From contig JBQMRR010000084.1 in the NCBI GenBank assembly GCA_052174495.1, positions 59,273 through 123,272 on the forward strand: a DNA stretch of 64,000 nucleotides, written 5' to 3'. Each line of letters opens with the position of its first letter. Within the stretch, counting starts at the first letter, position 1. The position numbers were made by a program, and so were the translations under genes. Below, piece by piece: positions 10,285 through 20,979 of this stretch. The notes below the pieces were generated by a model, which saw only the letters and a list, made by a program, of their open reading frames with translations, was not told the origin of the DNA and did no database searches. This DNA comes from Arsenophonus sp052174495. GTDB lineage: Bacteria; Pseudomonadota; Gammaproteobacteria; Enterobacterales; Enterobacteriaceae.

Positions 10285-11650
10285 CAAAGTTATGTTCATT
10301 TCTAGTGCATGCAGTTTCGGAGATGCTGATGTATCTTGTTGATTGATATTGTTAATGATTTCAACATCAGAGAGATGATATGGCATGAAAATTATCCTAC
10401 AGATTTTCCTGAAACTGAATATTACCATGATCTCTTGCATGGACGCATCCGTAATAATGCTATCTATCTGATAGGCACCCCTGTTGAGATGAAGCTCGAA
10501 TTTATGTTACAGGAATATCCTCAAAATACTGTCTTCTCTAAAGCGGTCTCTTATATGGCTCTGTTCATAACACTTATTTGTTACTTCGAATAATAGACTG
10601 GTATTTTGTCTTTTTGAGATTAAAATACCCAAGATTAAGGAATCCCAGCAATAACAAAATATTTTTTATAGTTCGTTCCTAGTGTTTTATCTGAAGCGTA
10701 CAAAATATCGAAAAGTTCTTACTATGGGATATCATCTGGCAAGGCATATACATCAGTAATTTTCACTAATCTCTGGGGGATTATCGATAAAATCACACAC
10801 TCTTTCTCTGGAGTATCATCAGTAAACTGAAACGGAAATCGATTGAAGAGGATAGACAATGGTGGCTACTTAATTTAAGCGATACACTTATGTTTATTTC
10901 TTTCCTGATGGAAAACTCTTTTGTTTAGGAACCTGATCGCCATCGCCTGCTAGTTATATCGGGTCTTGGGCCTGTGCATAAACGCAAGGAGACCTAATTA
11001 TAAGTTGAAAATATTTATCAAAACCAGAAGTAAACTCATCTGAACTTTCTTAATAAGCCTTGTAAGTGGGTATTGTTTAAGCATATCTCACAGGCTTCCT
11101 GCGAAGATAGGGTGCCTTTAGTTTTAGAAGGAAATAGTTAAATATATACTCTAGAGCATGTAGCGCAAACGCTATTAGCTACATAAATAGCTAATGTGCT
11201 AACTTTACTCCTAAAGGCATAGAATTAAAATTAAGGATCAGTTGCGGAAGATTTAGGCAACTGAGAGCCGTGATTCCTCTAATAAAAACCTTTGATGCTT
11301 TATTAACGAGGTTTCAACGTATTCCGTAGCGATGAAGAAGTTTGAGAAAGATCGAACAAGAACACCTGCTGTTTTATGGCTTTCTGTAAGTTACATTGAA
11401 ATCACAAGAATGACGAATTCAATTGAATTAGCTTTTATGATAATGAAGCTATAAAGCCGATGTGCTAAAAGCGCTATGGTTCGAAAAACAACCTTTCAAT
11501 CCTATTTAAATTGCTAAAGTCTGCTCAGAATAACTGGAACCAACTCTCAGGGGTTTAACCTGTTATGACTCTGTTGGTAAATAACATCTAATTTAAGAAT
11601 AGAGAACAGATTAATGAAGCATCAGAGCAGAGTCTGACCCATCATACATT
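10285..11650 (+). mobile_element. IS256-family fossil, copy B
   Basis: A plus-strand IS256 remnant. Its left end matches, in inverse orientation, the terminal block of copies A, C and G (GTTGATT-ATA--GTTAATGATTT, then GAGAGATGATATGGCATGAAA). Near the 3' end KKFEKDRTRTP is followed by TNSIELAF, equivalent to CLEKDREE...TTNPIESTF. It ends with the shared block GATTAATGAAGCATCAGAG. The open frame at 10336-10593 and the minus frame at 10231-10440 are accidental frames inside it. Confidence 0.78.
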
Positions 11651-11849
11651 ATATTTTTAATAACTCTTGAGTATAAAAAATTAAATTTTATGACAGTAAA
11701 ATAAATTAATCAGATTAGCTATATAAAACCTACTTTTTTTAAAAATACTTTTGTGCATAAATTGATAATTTACATCACATCTAATGTGAGTGGGCTCTCC
11801 CCCTCAATCTTTATTGGAAAAATATTACTCTAATATAGATTACTTCTTA

Positions 11850-12640
11850 TAAGAAAGAATGGTTTTTAAACGATCTAAATTTAACTTAGAGGTAATCTTT
11901 CATAGACTGTAATAGAGTTTTACTACCTCAATTCTGATTGGGTAATTTCTGATTATATAGCCAAATATATTGATGCAGCCTTGATATCAAGCTCTTGAGC
12001 AGAATTAAATGATGGTTTTGTAGATTTTTATGTGTCATTAAATAAATCTCTCGACCATATAATTCATTTGAATATGAATGAGCTGGTGGTAGGCTAAAAT
12101 TAGTGTTCTATGTCAAGTTTTGTACACAAATAGTTAAATTCCTGTTTTCGGTTGCTGAATGTTTTCGTAGCCTAAAAGGCGGCCTGTAAGTTCTTTGCCA
12201 TTTTGTAAGTACTCGATGGATAGCCATGTGCATTCTCGGTTAAAATCAGGTAAGAAGCATCGAATATTGGCTGTAGTATTAGACTTATAAAGATAAGTAA
12301 AAACCTATTTAGTTGCGTAATTTATATCTATAAAAAGATGACGTTATGAAATTTCTCATTTACCATTTGCAGAAGGATATTTCATATATATGTCTAGATT
12401 AAGTAGATTTCTATCTATAAATACTTTATAATTTTGGTTTTGATCCTTTTCTTGCCTTATTTTATGTAAATTTTCCTGTGCCTGAATAAACAGTAATTTA
12501 AATTAAACGTGATCAATACAGGATTTAAGAATTCGCATAAAGGGGGCCTCTACTAGCAGAGCATGGAGAGGAGGAAAAATATTTTTTGCAAGAAAATAAC
12601 TATGACTTCTTGAACAAGAAGTCAGCGTCATCTCCAAATG
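11850..12640 (-). mobile_element. IS481-family fossil, copy 2
   Basis: The best-preserved IS481 remnant in the window. On the minus strand one reads YATK-VFTYLYKSNTTANIR, CFLPDFNRECTWLSIEYLQN, GKELTGRLLGYENIQQPKTG and HIQMNYMVERFI. These match the IS481 catalytic core (DDE transposase with the NGKEFTDRL and QTNGMVERFNG motifs). Stops and frameshifts are scattered throughout. It directly precedes a divergent IS1595 fossil, as in copies 1 and 3. Confidence 0.82.
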
Positions 12641-12679
12641 ATAGAGAATATAGTTGTAATCTTAGAGTATTTTAGCAAA

Positions 12680-13912
12680 AGTTGTTAGTAGAAATTTCAT
12701 ATCTTATATCAAGGATTTTCGCTACAGCGGTTAGCATGAAAAAGAAAACAGTCATACGAATAAAAGAGATTTTTCTCCATTCCTGAGGACATAAAGAAGT
12801 ACCTCATTAGTTAATTTGATAGTAATCTGTTGGATTATATGAATTCATAGATTTAATCAACTCATTTAGTTTATTATGCCAAATATTCTTATAATGAACA
12901 TATTATTTCATTGGAGAGAGTACTCCACTACGTATTCATTAATATTAAAACAATATTGTTATAAAATTCAAGATCATATAAAAAATTTAACAATTTTTAT
13001 TAGAAATCTGCTAAAGAAACTACATCACAAGGATAATGGTTTTAGTTGTTTGTGACATATGTTAAATAACTTTACTTCACGAGAGTCAGTAAAGTAAATA
13101 GGCATTAATTTTTAAAACAACATTTAGATGGGCATTCCTGCTTTGTTTCTTCAGCAGCAACAGCTAACTTAAGTATATTAAGTGGTATTATTGAAGTTTA
13201 CGAAATAATTCCTCTAAATCATTTTAAAAAAGCGTTATATTTTTATATAAGAAAGCTAAAAAATATTCAAGAATAGTAAATAAAAGGAAAGAACGAATTT
13301 CACTATTGATCGCTCAAAATTGCCATGGTCATGTGAGAAATGAGATTTTTGAAAAGTTTAATGAAAATGCATTAGTTATTTTTTTAATCAACCATAAATA
13401 AAGAGTCAATCTTTTACTTGGATGGAGGAAAATAGTATGAAATCTTTGCCAGCAAGCATGAAAATAGTTATCTTTTTCCAAATAAGATTAGACTATTAAA
13501 AAGTTATTGATAAGAAATTCTAGATTTAAAATGTGAACAGTTATATCAGCCAATTAAGAGGTTAGCTGAGTAAATTCCATGGTGTAGAATCGCTTTATTT
13601 ACCGAATTATCTCTCCTAGAGAAGATTTTTAAAATTACAACAATTAAAATATAGAGGTAGCTATAAATTTCTCTGTGAGAAAAACAACAATCTCTACCAA
13701 CATAGACGATCATCAACATCATTTTGTTTTACTATTTAGCAACGGTAAATTTGGAAATGCTATAATCCTTAATCATAATAGATAAGGCTCATTTCTTATC
13801 TGAAAGAGTAACACTGATTTTAGATGTTGTACCTATCTGAAGATAAAGACTCATCATCATATTTTCCATCAATTATATTCCTATATAGCTATCTTTCCAT
13901 GAAGATAGCTGT
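12680..13912 (+). mobile_element. IS1595-family fossil, copy 2
   Basis: Plus-strand IS1595 remnant alignable with copy 1 from the GTTGTTAGTAGAAATTTC left block to the right-end hairpin. That hairpin is AGCTATCTT (13887-13895) with AAGATAGCT (13902-13910), a different stem sequence from the equivalent hairpin in copy 1. The LTSRES / IIEV / SEISP-like islands of the transposase remain but no frame is open. The 85-codon minus-strand frame at 13873-14130 overlaps its right end and matches nothing I know. Confidence 0.72.
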
Positions 13913-14207
13913 GCCGCCCAAGATCTATAATTATCCTGAATTAAATAGTTAGGTTCTGCTAGACTATTTAGGAGAATACCATTAATCAATATTTTTATTG
14001 GTGTTCTGATTTGGTTAGATAGTTTCCCATGATTAGTAGTCATGAAGGTATTATTGATTGTTATTGATGGTTGCAAAATTTTGATAAACATCGTCACTGA
14101 CGAACGTGTCTTGTGTAAATAAAGCTCCATGATAATATCAAAGGATTTTTAGTAATAGTAAGTTAATAAATATAGTTATTAAAAATTTAACTAAACGTAG
14201 TTATTAT

Positions 14208-15155
14208 TTAGTGTTCAAACATCGCTGAGATTGACTCTTCATTACTAATCCGGCGAATAGCTTCAGCTAACATCCCTGATAGTGTTAAAGAACGAACCTT
14301 ATTGAGTTGTTTAATTTCAGTTGATAAGGGAATAGTGTCACAAACAATAATCTCATCAATGACTGAATCTTTAATATTAGCGACAGCATTTCGGGAAAAT
14401 ATGGGATGGGTAGCATAAGCAAAAACTCGTTTAGCTCCTCGTTCCTTAAGTGCTTCAGCAGCTTTACATAAAGTACCCCCAGTATCGATCATATCATCAA
14501 CCAATACACAGTCTCGATTAGCTACATCACCAATGATATGCATAACTTGGGAAACGTTTTCTCTTGGCCGACGTTTATCAATAATGGCCATATCGGTATC
14601 ATTTAATAATTTAGCAATGGCACGGGCACGTACAACGCCGCCTATATCTGGTGAAACGACAATGGGATTATTTAGATTTTGTTGTAGCATATCTTCTAAT
14701 AAAATCGGACTACCAAAAACATTATCTACTGGAACATCAAAAAACCCCTGGATTTGCTCGGCATGGAGATCGACAGTTAAGACACGGTCAACGCCAACAC
14801 TGGAAAGAAAATCGGCCACTACTTTAGCTGTAATAGGCACGCGCGCTGAACGTACACGCCGATCTTGACGTGCATAACCAAAATAGGGAATGACAGCAGT
14901 GATCCGAGCGGCAGATGCACGACGTAGTGCATCTGCCATGACAACAAGCTCTATTAAATTGTCGTTTGTTGGGGCACATGTTGATTGTATGATGAAAATA
15001 TCACCACCACGGACATTTTCATTAATTTGTACATTAACTTCACCATCATTAAAACGACCAACCATAGCGCTTCCAAGACTAGTATAAAGTCGATTGGCAA
15101 CACGTTGAGCAAGTTTTGGTGTTGCATTACCAGCAAAAAGTTTTATATCAGGCAC
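14208..15155 (-). CDS. prs: Ribose-phosphate pyrophosphokinase (PRPP synthase)
   Basis: Prs makes PRPP from ribose 5-phosphate and ATP for purine, pyrimidine, histidine, tryptophan and NAD synthesis. The 315 residues start MPDIKLFAGNATPKLAQ, as in enterics. The metal/ATP region VVMADALRRASAARITAVIPY, the flexible loop YARQDRRVRSARVPITAK, the motif DLHAEQIQGFF and the PRPP-binding loop VLVDDMIDTGGTL are all intact. The start is GTG at 15155 with GAGG seven bases upstream; no ATG fits the family N-terminus. It is co-directional with ispE, 60 bp downstream of it, the enterobacterial order. Confidence 0.98.
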   Translation of the reverse strand: MPDIKLFAGNATPKLAQRVANRLYTSLGSAMVGRFNDGEVNVQINENVRGGDIFIIQSTCAPTNDNLIELVVMADALRRASAARITAVIPYFGYARQDRRVRSARVPITAKVVADFLSSVGVDRVLTVDLHAEQIQGFFDVPVDNVFGSPILLEDMLQQNLNNPIVVSPDIGGVVRARAIAKLLNDTDMAIIDKRRPRENVSQVMHIIGDVANRDCVLVDDMIDTGGTLCKAAEALKERGAKRVFAYATHPIFSRNAVANIKDSVIDEIIVCDTIPLSTEIKQLNKVRSLTLSGMLAEAIRRISNEESISAMFEH

Positions 15156-15215
15156 GTAAAAACCTCAAGATTTCGTCTATAAATATATTATCAACCAAAA
15201 TATTATTATATTGAT

Positions 15216-16082
15216 TTAATATCTGGAAATCTCAGCGCGGAATGTATGTAAAGGAGACTGGTTAACGCCTTGAGAAACGAATCCCTGCACCCACTCTGGA
15301 GCTTTATTTAACACTTTACTAGCAGCAGCTTCAGTTTTAAATTCAGCAAAAATGCAAGAACCTGTGCCGGTAAGACGTGATGATGAATATTTTAGTAGCC
15401 ATAAAATAAGCTCCTCAACCTCAGGGAAATGTTTTATTGCAATTGGTTCACAATCATTTTTGAATGGCTTTTGTAATAAAGTACTTAACAAGCGTTTTTC
15501 TGAATTTCTTTTTAATTCCGGATCAGAAAAAATTTGTTTAGTAGGAATATTTATTCCGGGGTGGACCACTAAATACCATTTTTCTTTCGGATTAGCTGGA
15601 AAAAGTTGATCACCGATGCCTTCTGCAAAAGCGGCATAACCGGTTACGAATACTGGAACATCTGCACCGAGTTGACGGGAAAGATCGGCTAACATATTAT
15701 CATCAATATGAGTTTTCCAATAGTAATTTAAAGCAATTAATGTAGTTGCTGCGTTAGACGAGGCACCACCTAATCCAGCACCCGTTGGTAATCTTTTATT
15801 AACATAAATATCCGCACCTTGATGATCATTAGCGCAGCCTATTTCAAGGCAATAACGCTGTAATAAACGGGCTGCTTTAACAATAAGGTTATTTTCTTCT
15901 GGTAAATCAATAAAAGGTGTAAGTAGTCGAATTTGATTATCTTTACGTGGTTTAATCGTAATTTCATCAGCATAATTAAGAAATTGAAATAGGGTCTGAA
16001 GTTGATGGTAGCCATCAGCTCTGCGTCCGATAATATAGAGAAATAAGTTAAGCTTTGCTGGTGAAGGCCAGGTTAATATCAT
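15216..16082 (-). CDS. ispE: 4-diphosphocytidyl-2-C-methyl-D-erythritol kinase
   Basis: IspE phosphorylates CDP-methylerythritol in the non-mevalonate isoprenoid pathway. I place the start at the ATG at 16082 (MILTWPSPAKLNLFLYI), which lines up with the E. coli N-terminus and has GGAG nine bases upstream. The frame extends five codons further to a TTG at 16097, which looks spurious. The protein then has 288 residues. The GHMP-kinase ATP loop PTGAGLGGASSNAATTL is clear, as are LGADVPVFVTGYAAFAEGIG and SRLTGTGSCIFAEF. It is followed by prs; upstream is the ruined lolB, which in E. coli abuts ispE. Confidence 0.97.
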   Translation of the reverse strand: MILTWPSPAKLNLFLYIIGRRADGYHQLQTLFQFLNYADEITIKPRKDNQIRLLTPFIDLPEENNLIVKAARLLQRYCLEIGCANDHQGADIYVNKRLPTGAGLGGASSNAATTLIALNYYWKTHIDDNMLADLSRQLGADVPVFVTGYAAFAEGIGDQLFPANPKEKWYLVVHPGINIPTKQIFSDPELKRNSEKRLLSTLLQKPFKNDCEPIAIKHFPEVEELILWLLKYSSSRLTGTGSCIFAEFKTEAAASKVLNKAPEWVQGFVSQGVNQSPLHTFRAEISRY

Positions 16083-16092
16083 TCGTTTAGTC

Positions 16093-16660
16093 TCCAATGT
16101 CTATTTTTAACTAATTCGTTGTTTATCTTGCGTTAATTCAATATGACTTAATAATTTAAGTTGACTGTTTTTGATGATAAGTAAAGTAGTTTAATTTTTT
16201 TAAGTTTCGCTATTTTGCCTATATTTGATGCTTTTAACAACTCATTTCATATAATATGAATCATGTAGCGTTAGGTTAGTAAACCAATTAACCAATATGG
16301 TAGATTTTTAATTAGGATGTTTATATCTGTTAATTGATGAATCATCTATGTTGAATGATGATTAACACATTTTTTATATTCTTTATTTATTAGCGAGGAA
16401 TATTAGGTGTTATATTGAGCTCTAATTTTGTTGTTACTAACGGATTGGTTAGTAACAGACGATAATTAGATAACGTATATTATTGCAAAAATATTTGGCA
16501 TAGCTTTTATTATCAGTGTCAATATAGGGAAAAGAGAACCACGGGTTTGAATTTTTTTAGTTGTTAATTGTTCATTAAATATACAAGCAATCAAAAATAG
16601 CAAGTAGTGGAATAAATTTCCAATAATAGTGACGTAAACTGGCAAATTTTTTGGCAAGGA
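16093..16660 (-). pseudogene. lolB: lolB pseudogene (outer-membrane lipoprotein receptor)
   Basis: LolB receives lipoproteins from LolA and inserts them in the outer membrane. The minus strand shows, in order, YLLFLIACIFN (a lipobox-like signal end), KKIQTRGSLFP (E. coli QYQTRGAFAY), RYLIIV, then in another frame TNPLVTTKLELNITPN (E. coli TNPLGSTELELNAQPG), and IELTQDKQRIS at the end (E. coli MELTDGGQRIK). At least two frameshifts and several stops separate these. The place between ispE and divergent hemA is exactly where lolB lies in enterics, so the call rests on both sequence and position. Confidence 0.85.
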
Positions 16661-16913
16661 GTATCATTAAATATGTCCTACTTAGACAAGTGATATTAAT
16701 TGGTTAATATCGATCAGAATATTATTAATGTAAATATAATTAAAATTAGGTAACATATCCCTTATTTATTAAATTCCCTAGTTTAACATTTTAATTGTCT
16801 ATTTGAATAAAGTAGAATACTACTTTAAAATTTTTTTTATTAAAGTTATTGGTTTTATTTTTATGTGTTTAACAGATTATTAAAAATAAGTTAAGTTATT
16901 TAATTTAGTAAAC

Positions 16914-18157
16914 ATGACATTATTTGCGTTAGGTATAAACTATAAAACTGCGCCTATAACATTACGTAATAATCAATTTTAGGCTAAAAAAATTAAATAC
17001 GCACTGAATAATTTATTTTAGCAGTTACTTGTTAATAACTGTGTTATACTTTCTACAGGTAACACTATAATAAGCTTCACCTATACGTTGATTTATAAGA
17101 GTCCTTATAAGATCAATTAATTAATTGATTATGTAACTACTATTATAATTTAAATTTAAATGACGTTAGAGCAAGTATTTATTGACACCAAAATAATACT
17201 ACTATTATCCATTTAATGCGTATTGCGAGTGAATTAGATTCATTAGTTTTATAGGTGAGTCGCAATTTTAGATTAAATTAACAAGCATTTTTAAAATGTC
17301 AGGATTATAAAAAATTATCTAAGTTGAAGGGTTTATTCAACTCTTATTATTCAATTCCTAAACGTATTAATACGGAAACAGAAATTGGAGCTAATCAAGT
17401 TTCTATTGCTTTTATTGCATGTACACTAGCTCATCAGATTTTTTAAATCACTATATGAGTTTCATATTTTACTAGTAGGTTCTGCTAAACGATTGAACCG
17501 ACTGCACGTTATCTGCGTGAACATCGTATTAAGTGTTTGATTATAGCTAATCGACTCATTAACGTGTTGCATATTTTGTTAATTAATTTTGTATAGAAAT
17601 TATTACTTTAGCTGGAATTAATACTCATTTAGCGGATAAGGATATTGTTATTAGTTTTACTGCTATCCTTTACTAATTTTTAGTAAAGAGATGGTTGAAC
17701 GGGAAATGAAAGCCCGGTATAATAATCCAATGTTACTGGTTGAATAACCTTGTTCTACGAGATATTGAATTAGATATTGATAAATTAAATAATAATTATC
17801 TATATAATATTAATGATTTGTATGAGATTGCGCAACACAATATAGAACAACAAAAAATGGAAGCAGTCCAGAAAATACTTCTTATTGATAAAGAAAGTGC
17901 TTATTTTATAGAATGGTTGCATTCTCAGTCATCTATCAATACAATTTGCGATTATAGTAGTCAAGCAGAGAAAATTATGGCTAAAATATTAGAAAAAGCT
18001 CTTTGTTTCTCTGGGAAATGGTGCAGATAGCGTGCAAGTGATCAATAACTTGATCTATCAGTTAGTGAATTGCTTGGTCTATTTACCAACTAAATCACTC
18101 CAGCAAGGAGTGATAGATGATGATATTTATCGTTTTAATCTTTTAAAAATAGCTTAA
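16914..18157 (+). pseudogene. hemA: hemA pseudogene (glutamyl-tRNA reductase)
   Basis: HemA reduces glutamyl-tRNA(Glu) to glutamate semialdehyde, the first step of C5 haem synthesis. The ATG at 16914 opens MTLFALGINYKTAPITLR, almost the E. coli start, but a stop follows within about 25 codons. Later islands include VILSTGNT, LLVGSAKRLNRL and a C-terminal frame (17740-18030) with VLRDIELDIDKLNNNYLYNI, equivalent to [20 protein letters not shown]. The end DDDIYRFNLLKIA is still readable. Multiple frameshifts and stops make it non-functional. prfA follows 49 bp later, as in E. coli, so prfA may use what is left of the hemA promoter region or a new one. Confidence 0.93.
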
Positions 18158-18206
18158 GGGAGTGGGAGCAAAATTAAACTATCCTTAGTAAGGATTAACA
18201 TAACGA

Positions 18207-19283
18207 ATGAAGTTTTCAATAGTTGCTAAGTTAAAAGCAATGCAGGAACGCTACGAAGAGATTGAAGCTCATCTTGTTGATTCTGAGGTGATCATGAATC
18301 AAGAGCGTTTTCAAGCCTTATCTAAGGAGTATGCGCAGTTAGCTGATGTAACCAAATATTTTCAGTTATGGCGCGCTGTTCAGCGGGATATTGAATCGGC
18401 TGAAATATTACTGCATGATTCTGAAATGCGTGAGATAGCTCAAGAAGAATTAAAAGAAGCAAAAAAACGTAATGAAGAATTTGAACAACAATTACAGATT
18501 TTATTATTACCCAAAGATCCAGATGATAAAAAAAATTGTTTTTTAGAAATTAGAGCTGGTACTGGTGGTGATGAGGCGGCAATATTTGCTGGTGATCTTT
18601 TTAGAATGTATAATTATTATGCCGAATCTCGTCGCTGGCGTATTAAAATTATAAATGCAACTGAAGGAGAACACGGTGGATACAAAGAAATTATTGCCAA
18701 AGTTTCTGGTGAAAGTGTATATGGTCGTCTAAAATTTGAATCAGGGGGGCATCGTGTTCAGCGAGTACCGGAAACAGAATCTCAAGGACGTATTCATACC
18801 TCTGCTTGTACAATAGCCATCCTGGCTGAAATTCCGGAAACAGAACTATCTGATATCAATCCTAGTGACTTAAGAATTGATACTTTTCGTTCATCAGGTG
18901 CAGGCGGACAACACGTTAATACCACTGATTCCGCGATCCGTATTACCCATATTCCAACCGGAATTGTAGTAGAATGTCAAGATGAACGTTCTCAGCATAA
19001 AAATAAAGCCAAAGCATTATCGGTTTTAGCAGCCCGTATTCATGCATTAGAAGTGCAGAAACGCCGCGAAATAAAAGCATCTGAGCGCCGTAATCTACTC
19101 GGATCAGGTGATCGTTCCGATAGGATCAGAACTTATAATTTTCCCCAGGGGCGAATTACTGATCATCGTATCAATTTAACTCTCTATCGTTTAGATGAAG
19201 TGATAGAAGGAAAATTAGATATGTTAATCCAACCTATTATTAATGAATATCAAGCAGATCAATTTTCTGCTTTATCAGAGTAA
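18207..19283 (+). CDS. prfA: Peptide chain release factor 1
   Basis: RF1 reads UAA and UAG in the ribosomal A site and triggers release of the finished peptide. There are 358 residues, two fewer than E. coli. The acidic N-terminal domain is followed by LEIRAGTGGDEAAIFAGDLFRMY and the codon-recognition PxT element (PET, near residue 188, in RVPETESQGRIHTSA). The catalytic GGQ is near 233-235 in SSGAGGQHVNTTDSAIR. The ATG at 18207 gives MKFSIVAKLKAM, like the family. It follows the dead hemA and is five bases before prmC, so prfA-prmC are probably co-transcribed. Confidence 0.98.
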   Translation: MKFSIVAKLKAMQERYEEIEAHLVDSEVIMNQERFQALSKEYAQLADVTKYFQLWRAVQRDIESAEILLHDSEMREIAQEELKEAKKRNEEFEQQLQILLLPKDPDDKKNCFLEIRAGTGGDEAAIFAGDLFRMYNYYAESRRWRIKIINATEGEHGGYKEIIAKVSGESVYGRLKFESGGHRVQRVPETESQGRIHTSACTIAILAEIPETELSDINPSDLRIDTFRSSGAGGQHVNTTDSAIRITHIPTGIVVECQDERSQHKNKAKALSVLAARIHALEVQKRREIKASERRNLLGSGDRSDRIRTYNFPQGRITDHRINLTLYRLDEVIEGKLDMLIQPIINEYQADQFSALSE

Positions 19284-19288
19284 GATTA

Positions 19289-20140
19289 ATGAATTATCAG
19301 CATTGGTTAGCTTATGCGACTAATAAGCTTTGCTATAGTAATAGTGCAAAATATGATGCTGAAATTTTATTGCAATATATAACAGGAAAAACACGGACTT
19401 TCTTTATTGTATTTGGTAAAACAGAGTTAACCGTTAAGCAACAACAACAGCTTGAGCATCTATTAACTCGTCGGGCTAATGGCGAGCCTATCGCCTACAT
19501 AGTAGGCGAAAAAGAGTTTTGGTCGTTATCAATAAAAGTTTCATCTGTAACGTTAATACCTCGTGCGGATACAGAGTGCTTAGTTGAAAGAGGATTACAA
19601 TTATTATCGAAAAAGCGAGAAGTAAAAATATTAGATTTAGGGACGGGTACCGGTGCTGTGGCATTAGCTTTAGCATCAGAGCGTCCAGAAGCAAAAATAA
19701 TCGGTGTTGATGTTAGTGATGCTGCAATTATACTTGCTCAACTTAATGCAAATAAGTTGATGATTAATAATATCAAATTTTGTAAAAGTAATTGGTTTGC
19801 TTCACTACCTATTCAGAAATTTGATATGATTATCAGTAATCCACCTTATATTGATGAAAGTGATCCCCATTTACAACAAGGTGATGTGCGTTTTGAACCT
19901 AAAACAGCATTAATATCGACTAATCATGGGTTGGCTGATATTCAATTGATAATTCAACAATCACGTAACTATTTAATTAATAATGGATGGCTTTTACTTG
20001 AACATGGATGGTTGCAGGGAAGGAAAGTACGGCGATTATTTTCCTGTTATCATTATCAGCAGATAATAACTTTTCAAGATTATGCTGGTAATGATCGTAT
20101 CACAGTTGGTCAATGGAAATATGATAAAAATAATAACTGA
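19289..20140 (+). CDS. prmC: Release factor glutamine methyltransferase
   Basis: PrmC methylates the glutamine of the GGQ motif in release factors, raising termination efficiency; its substrate RF1 is encoded immediately upstream. The protein has 283 residues. The N-terminal helical domain contains FWSLSIKVSSVTLIPRADTEC. The SAM-binding motif is ILDLGTGTGAVALALASERP, and the catalytic NPPY motif lies in MIISNPPYIDESDPHLQQGD (about residue 185). The C-terminal HGLADIQLIIQQS and LLLEHGW blocks are also present. The gap to prfA is five bases. No damage is seen. Confidence 0.97.
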   Translation: MNYQHWLAYATNKLCYSNSAKYDAEILLQYITGKTRTFFIVFGKTELTVKQQQQLEHLLTRRANGEPIAYIVGEKEFWSLSIKVSSVTLIPRADTECLVERGLQLLSKKREVKILDLGTGTGAVALALASERPEAKIIGVDVSDAAIILAQLNANKLMINNIKFCKSNWFASLPIQKFDMIISNPPYIDESDPHLQQGDVRFEPKTALISTNHGLADIQLIIQQSRNYLINNGWLLLEHGWLQGRKVRRLFSCYHYQQIITFQDYAGNDRITVGQWKYDKNNN

Positions 20141-20339
20141 TTTAAATTTAATAAAAAATCATTGAGTAAAGTACTATAGATGTTTCATGGATTACTTATC
20201 CATGATTGTTCGGTTAAATAAATTAATACAGAACTTAAGCTTTTCTAGTTACTGAAGTAAAAGAAACAATACAAGCTAAGAATAATATAAAAATATAAAT
20301 ATTTTTATTAAAAAATATTTATTAGAACTGATTTTTAGA

Positions 20340-20935
20340 GGTATATAAAAAAGGGGGAGGTTATTTGCTTTCTGAAGTACTTTTGGTTGGATGTAAATTG
20401 TTAATAAGCAAGATAAGGGAGCCATCTTTCATTAAGGGAAAATTTTTACATGTTGCTACTCAATTATAGTTGGCAATTATGGCAATTAGTTTCTAACTCA
20501 ATTTATTCTATACGTTCATCGAGAAGATGGTACTTTTAGTAAATTAACCCAATAAATGATGAGACGCTTACTAATAAGACGCTTGGTTTATTGGTCAAGA
20601 AACAATTAGTTATTTTCTCATCTGACTTAAAAAGATATAGGAGAAACTTCATATTGAATTTTTATACGAAAAATATTTTAAATAATAAAAGCAGCATTGA
20701 TGGAAGAAAAAAATGGAACAAGTAATAAAAGTTTGCAAAATATTATTAATATTTGATCCGAAAAATCTATATGAAATATGATAGAGAACTTATTTTTACT
20801 CATCTTTGATTTTATCAAATCTCTATTTTTGATTTAAATTATTTTTGAGCAATCTCCAGAAGATCCTATTTCTAAAATGAAAGAAATAGAACTCTACTTA
20901 TTAGTAAGAAGCAGTATGTTATATTACAATGATCA
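20340..20935 (+). pseudogene. sirB1: sirB1 (ychA) pseudogene
   Basis: SirB1 (YchA) is a conserved transglutaminase-like/TPR protein of unclear role that lies between prmC and kdsA in enterics. Remains are LTQFILYVHREDG (E. coli PTQLILRIECPDGE), IIKAALMEEKNG (LDTLKASLMEENQ), IFDPKNLYEI (FNPEDPYEIRD) and FEQSPEDPISKMKEIE (VEQCPEDPISEMIRAQ). Frameshifts and stops lie between them. The first third is not recognisable, and I see no trace of sirB2 in 20141-20340. Confidence 0.83.
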
Positions 20936-20979
20936 TCAAAAATTGTAACTAATTTACTGTTTAAAGAAAGGGTAAAAGG

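Noticed and set aside
10336..10593. Plus-strand 85-codon open frame as a gene
   Set aside because: It lies in an IS256 fossil and corresponds to sequence that is frameshifted in the other copies; no protein family match.
16083..16097. Upstream TTG start for ispE
   Set aside because: The ATG at 16082 aligns with the family N-terminus and has GGAG at good spacing; the extra codons overlap the lolB remnant.
17740..18030. 96-codon frame as an independent gene
   Set aside because: It is the C-terminal domain of the broken hemA.
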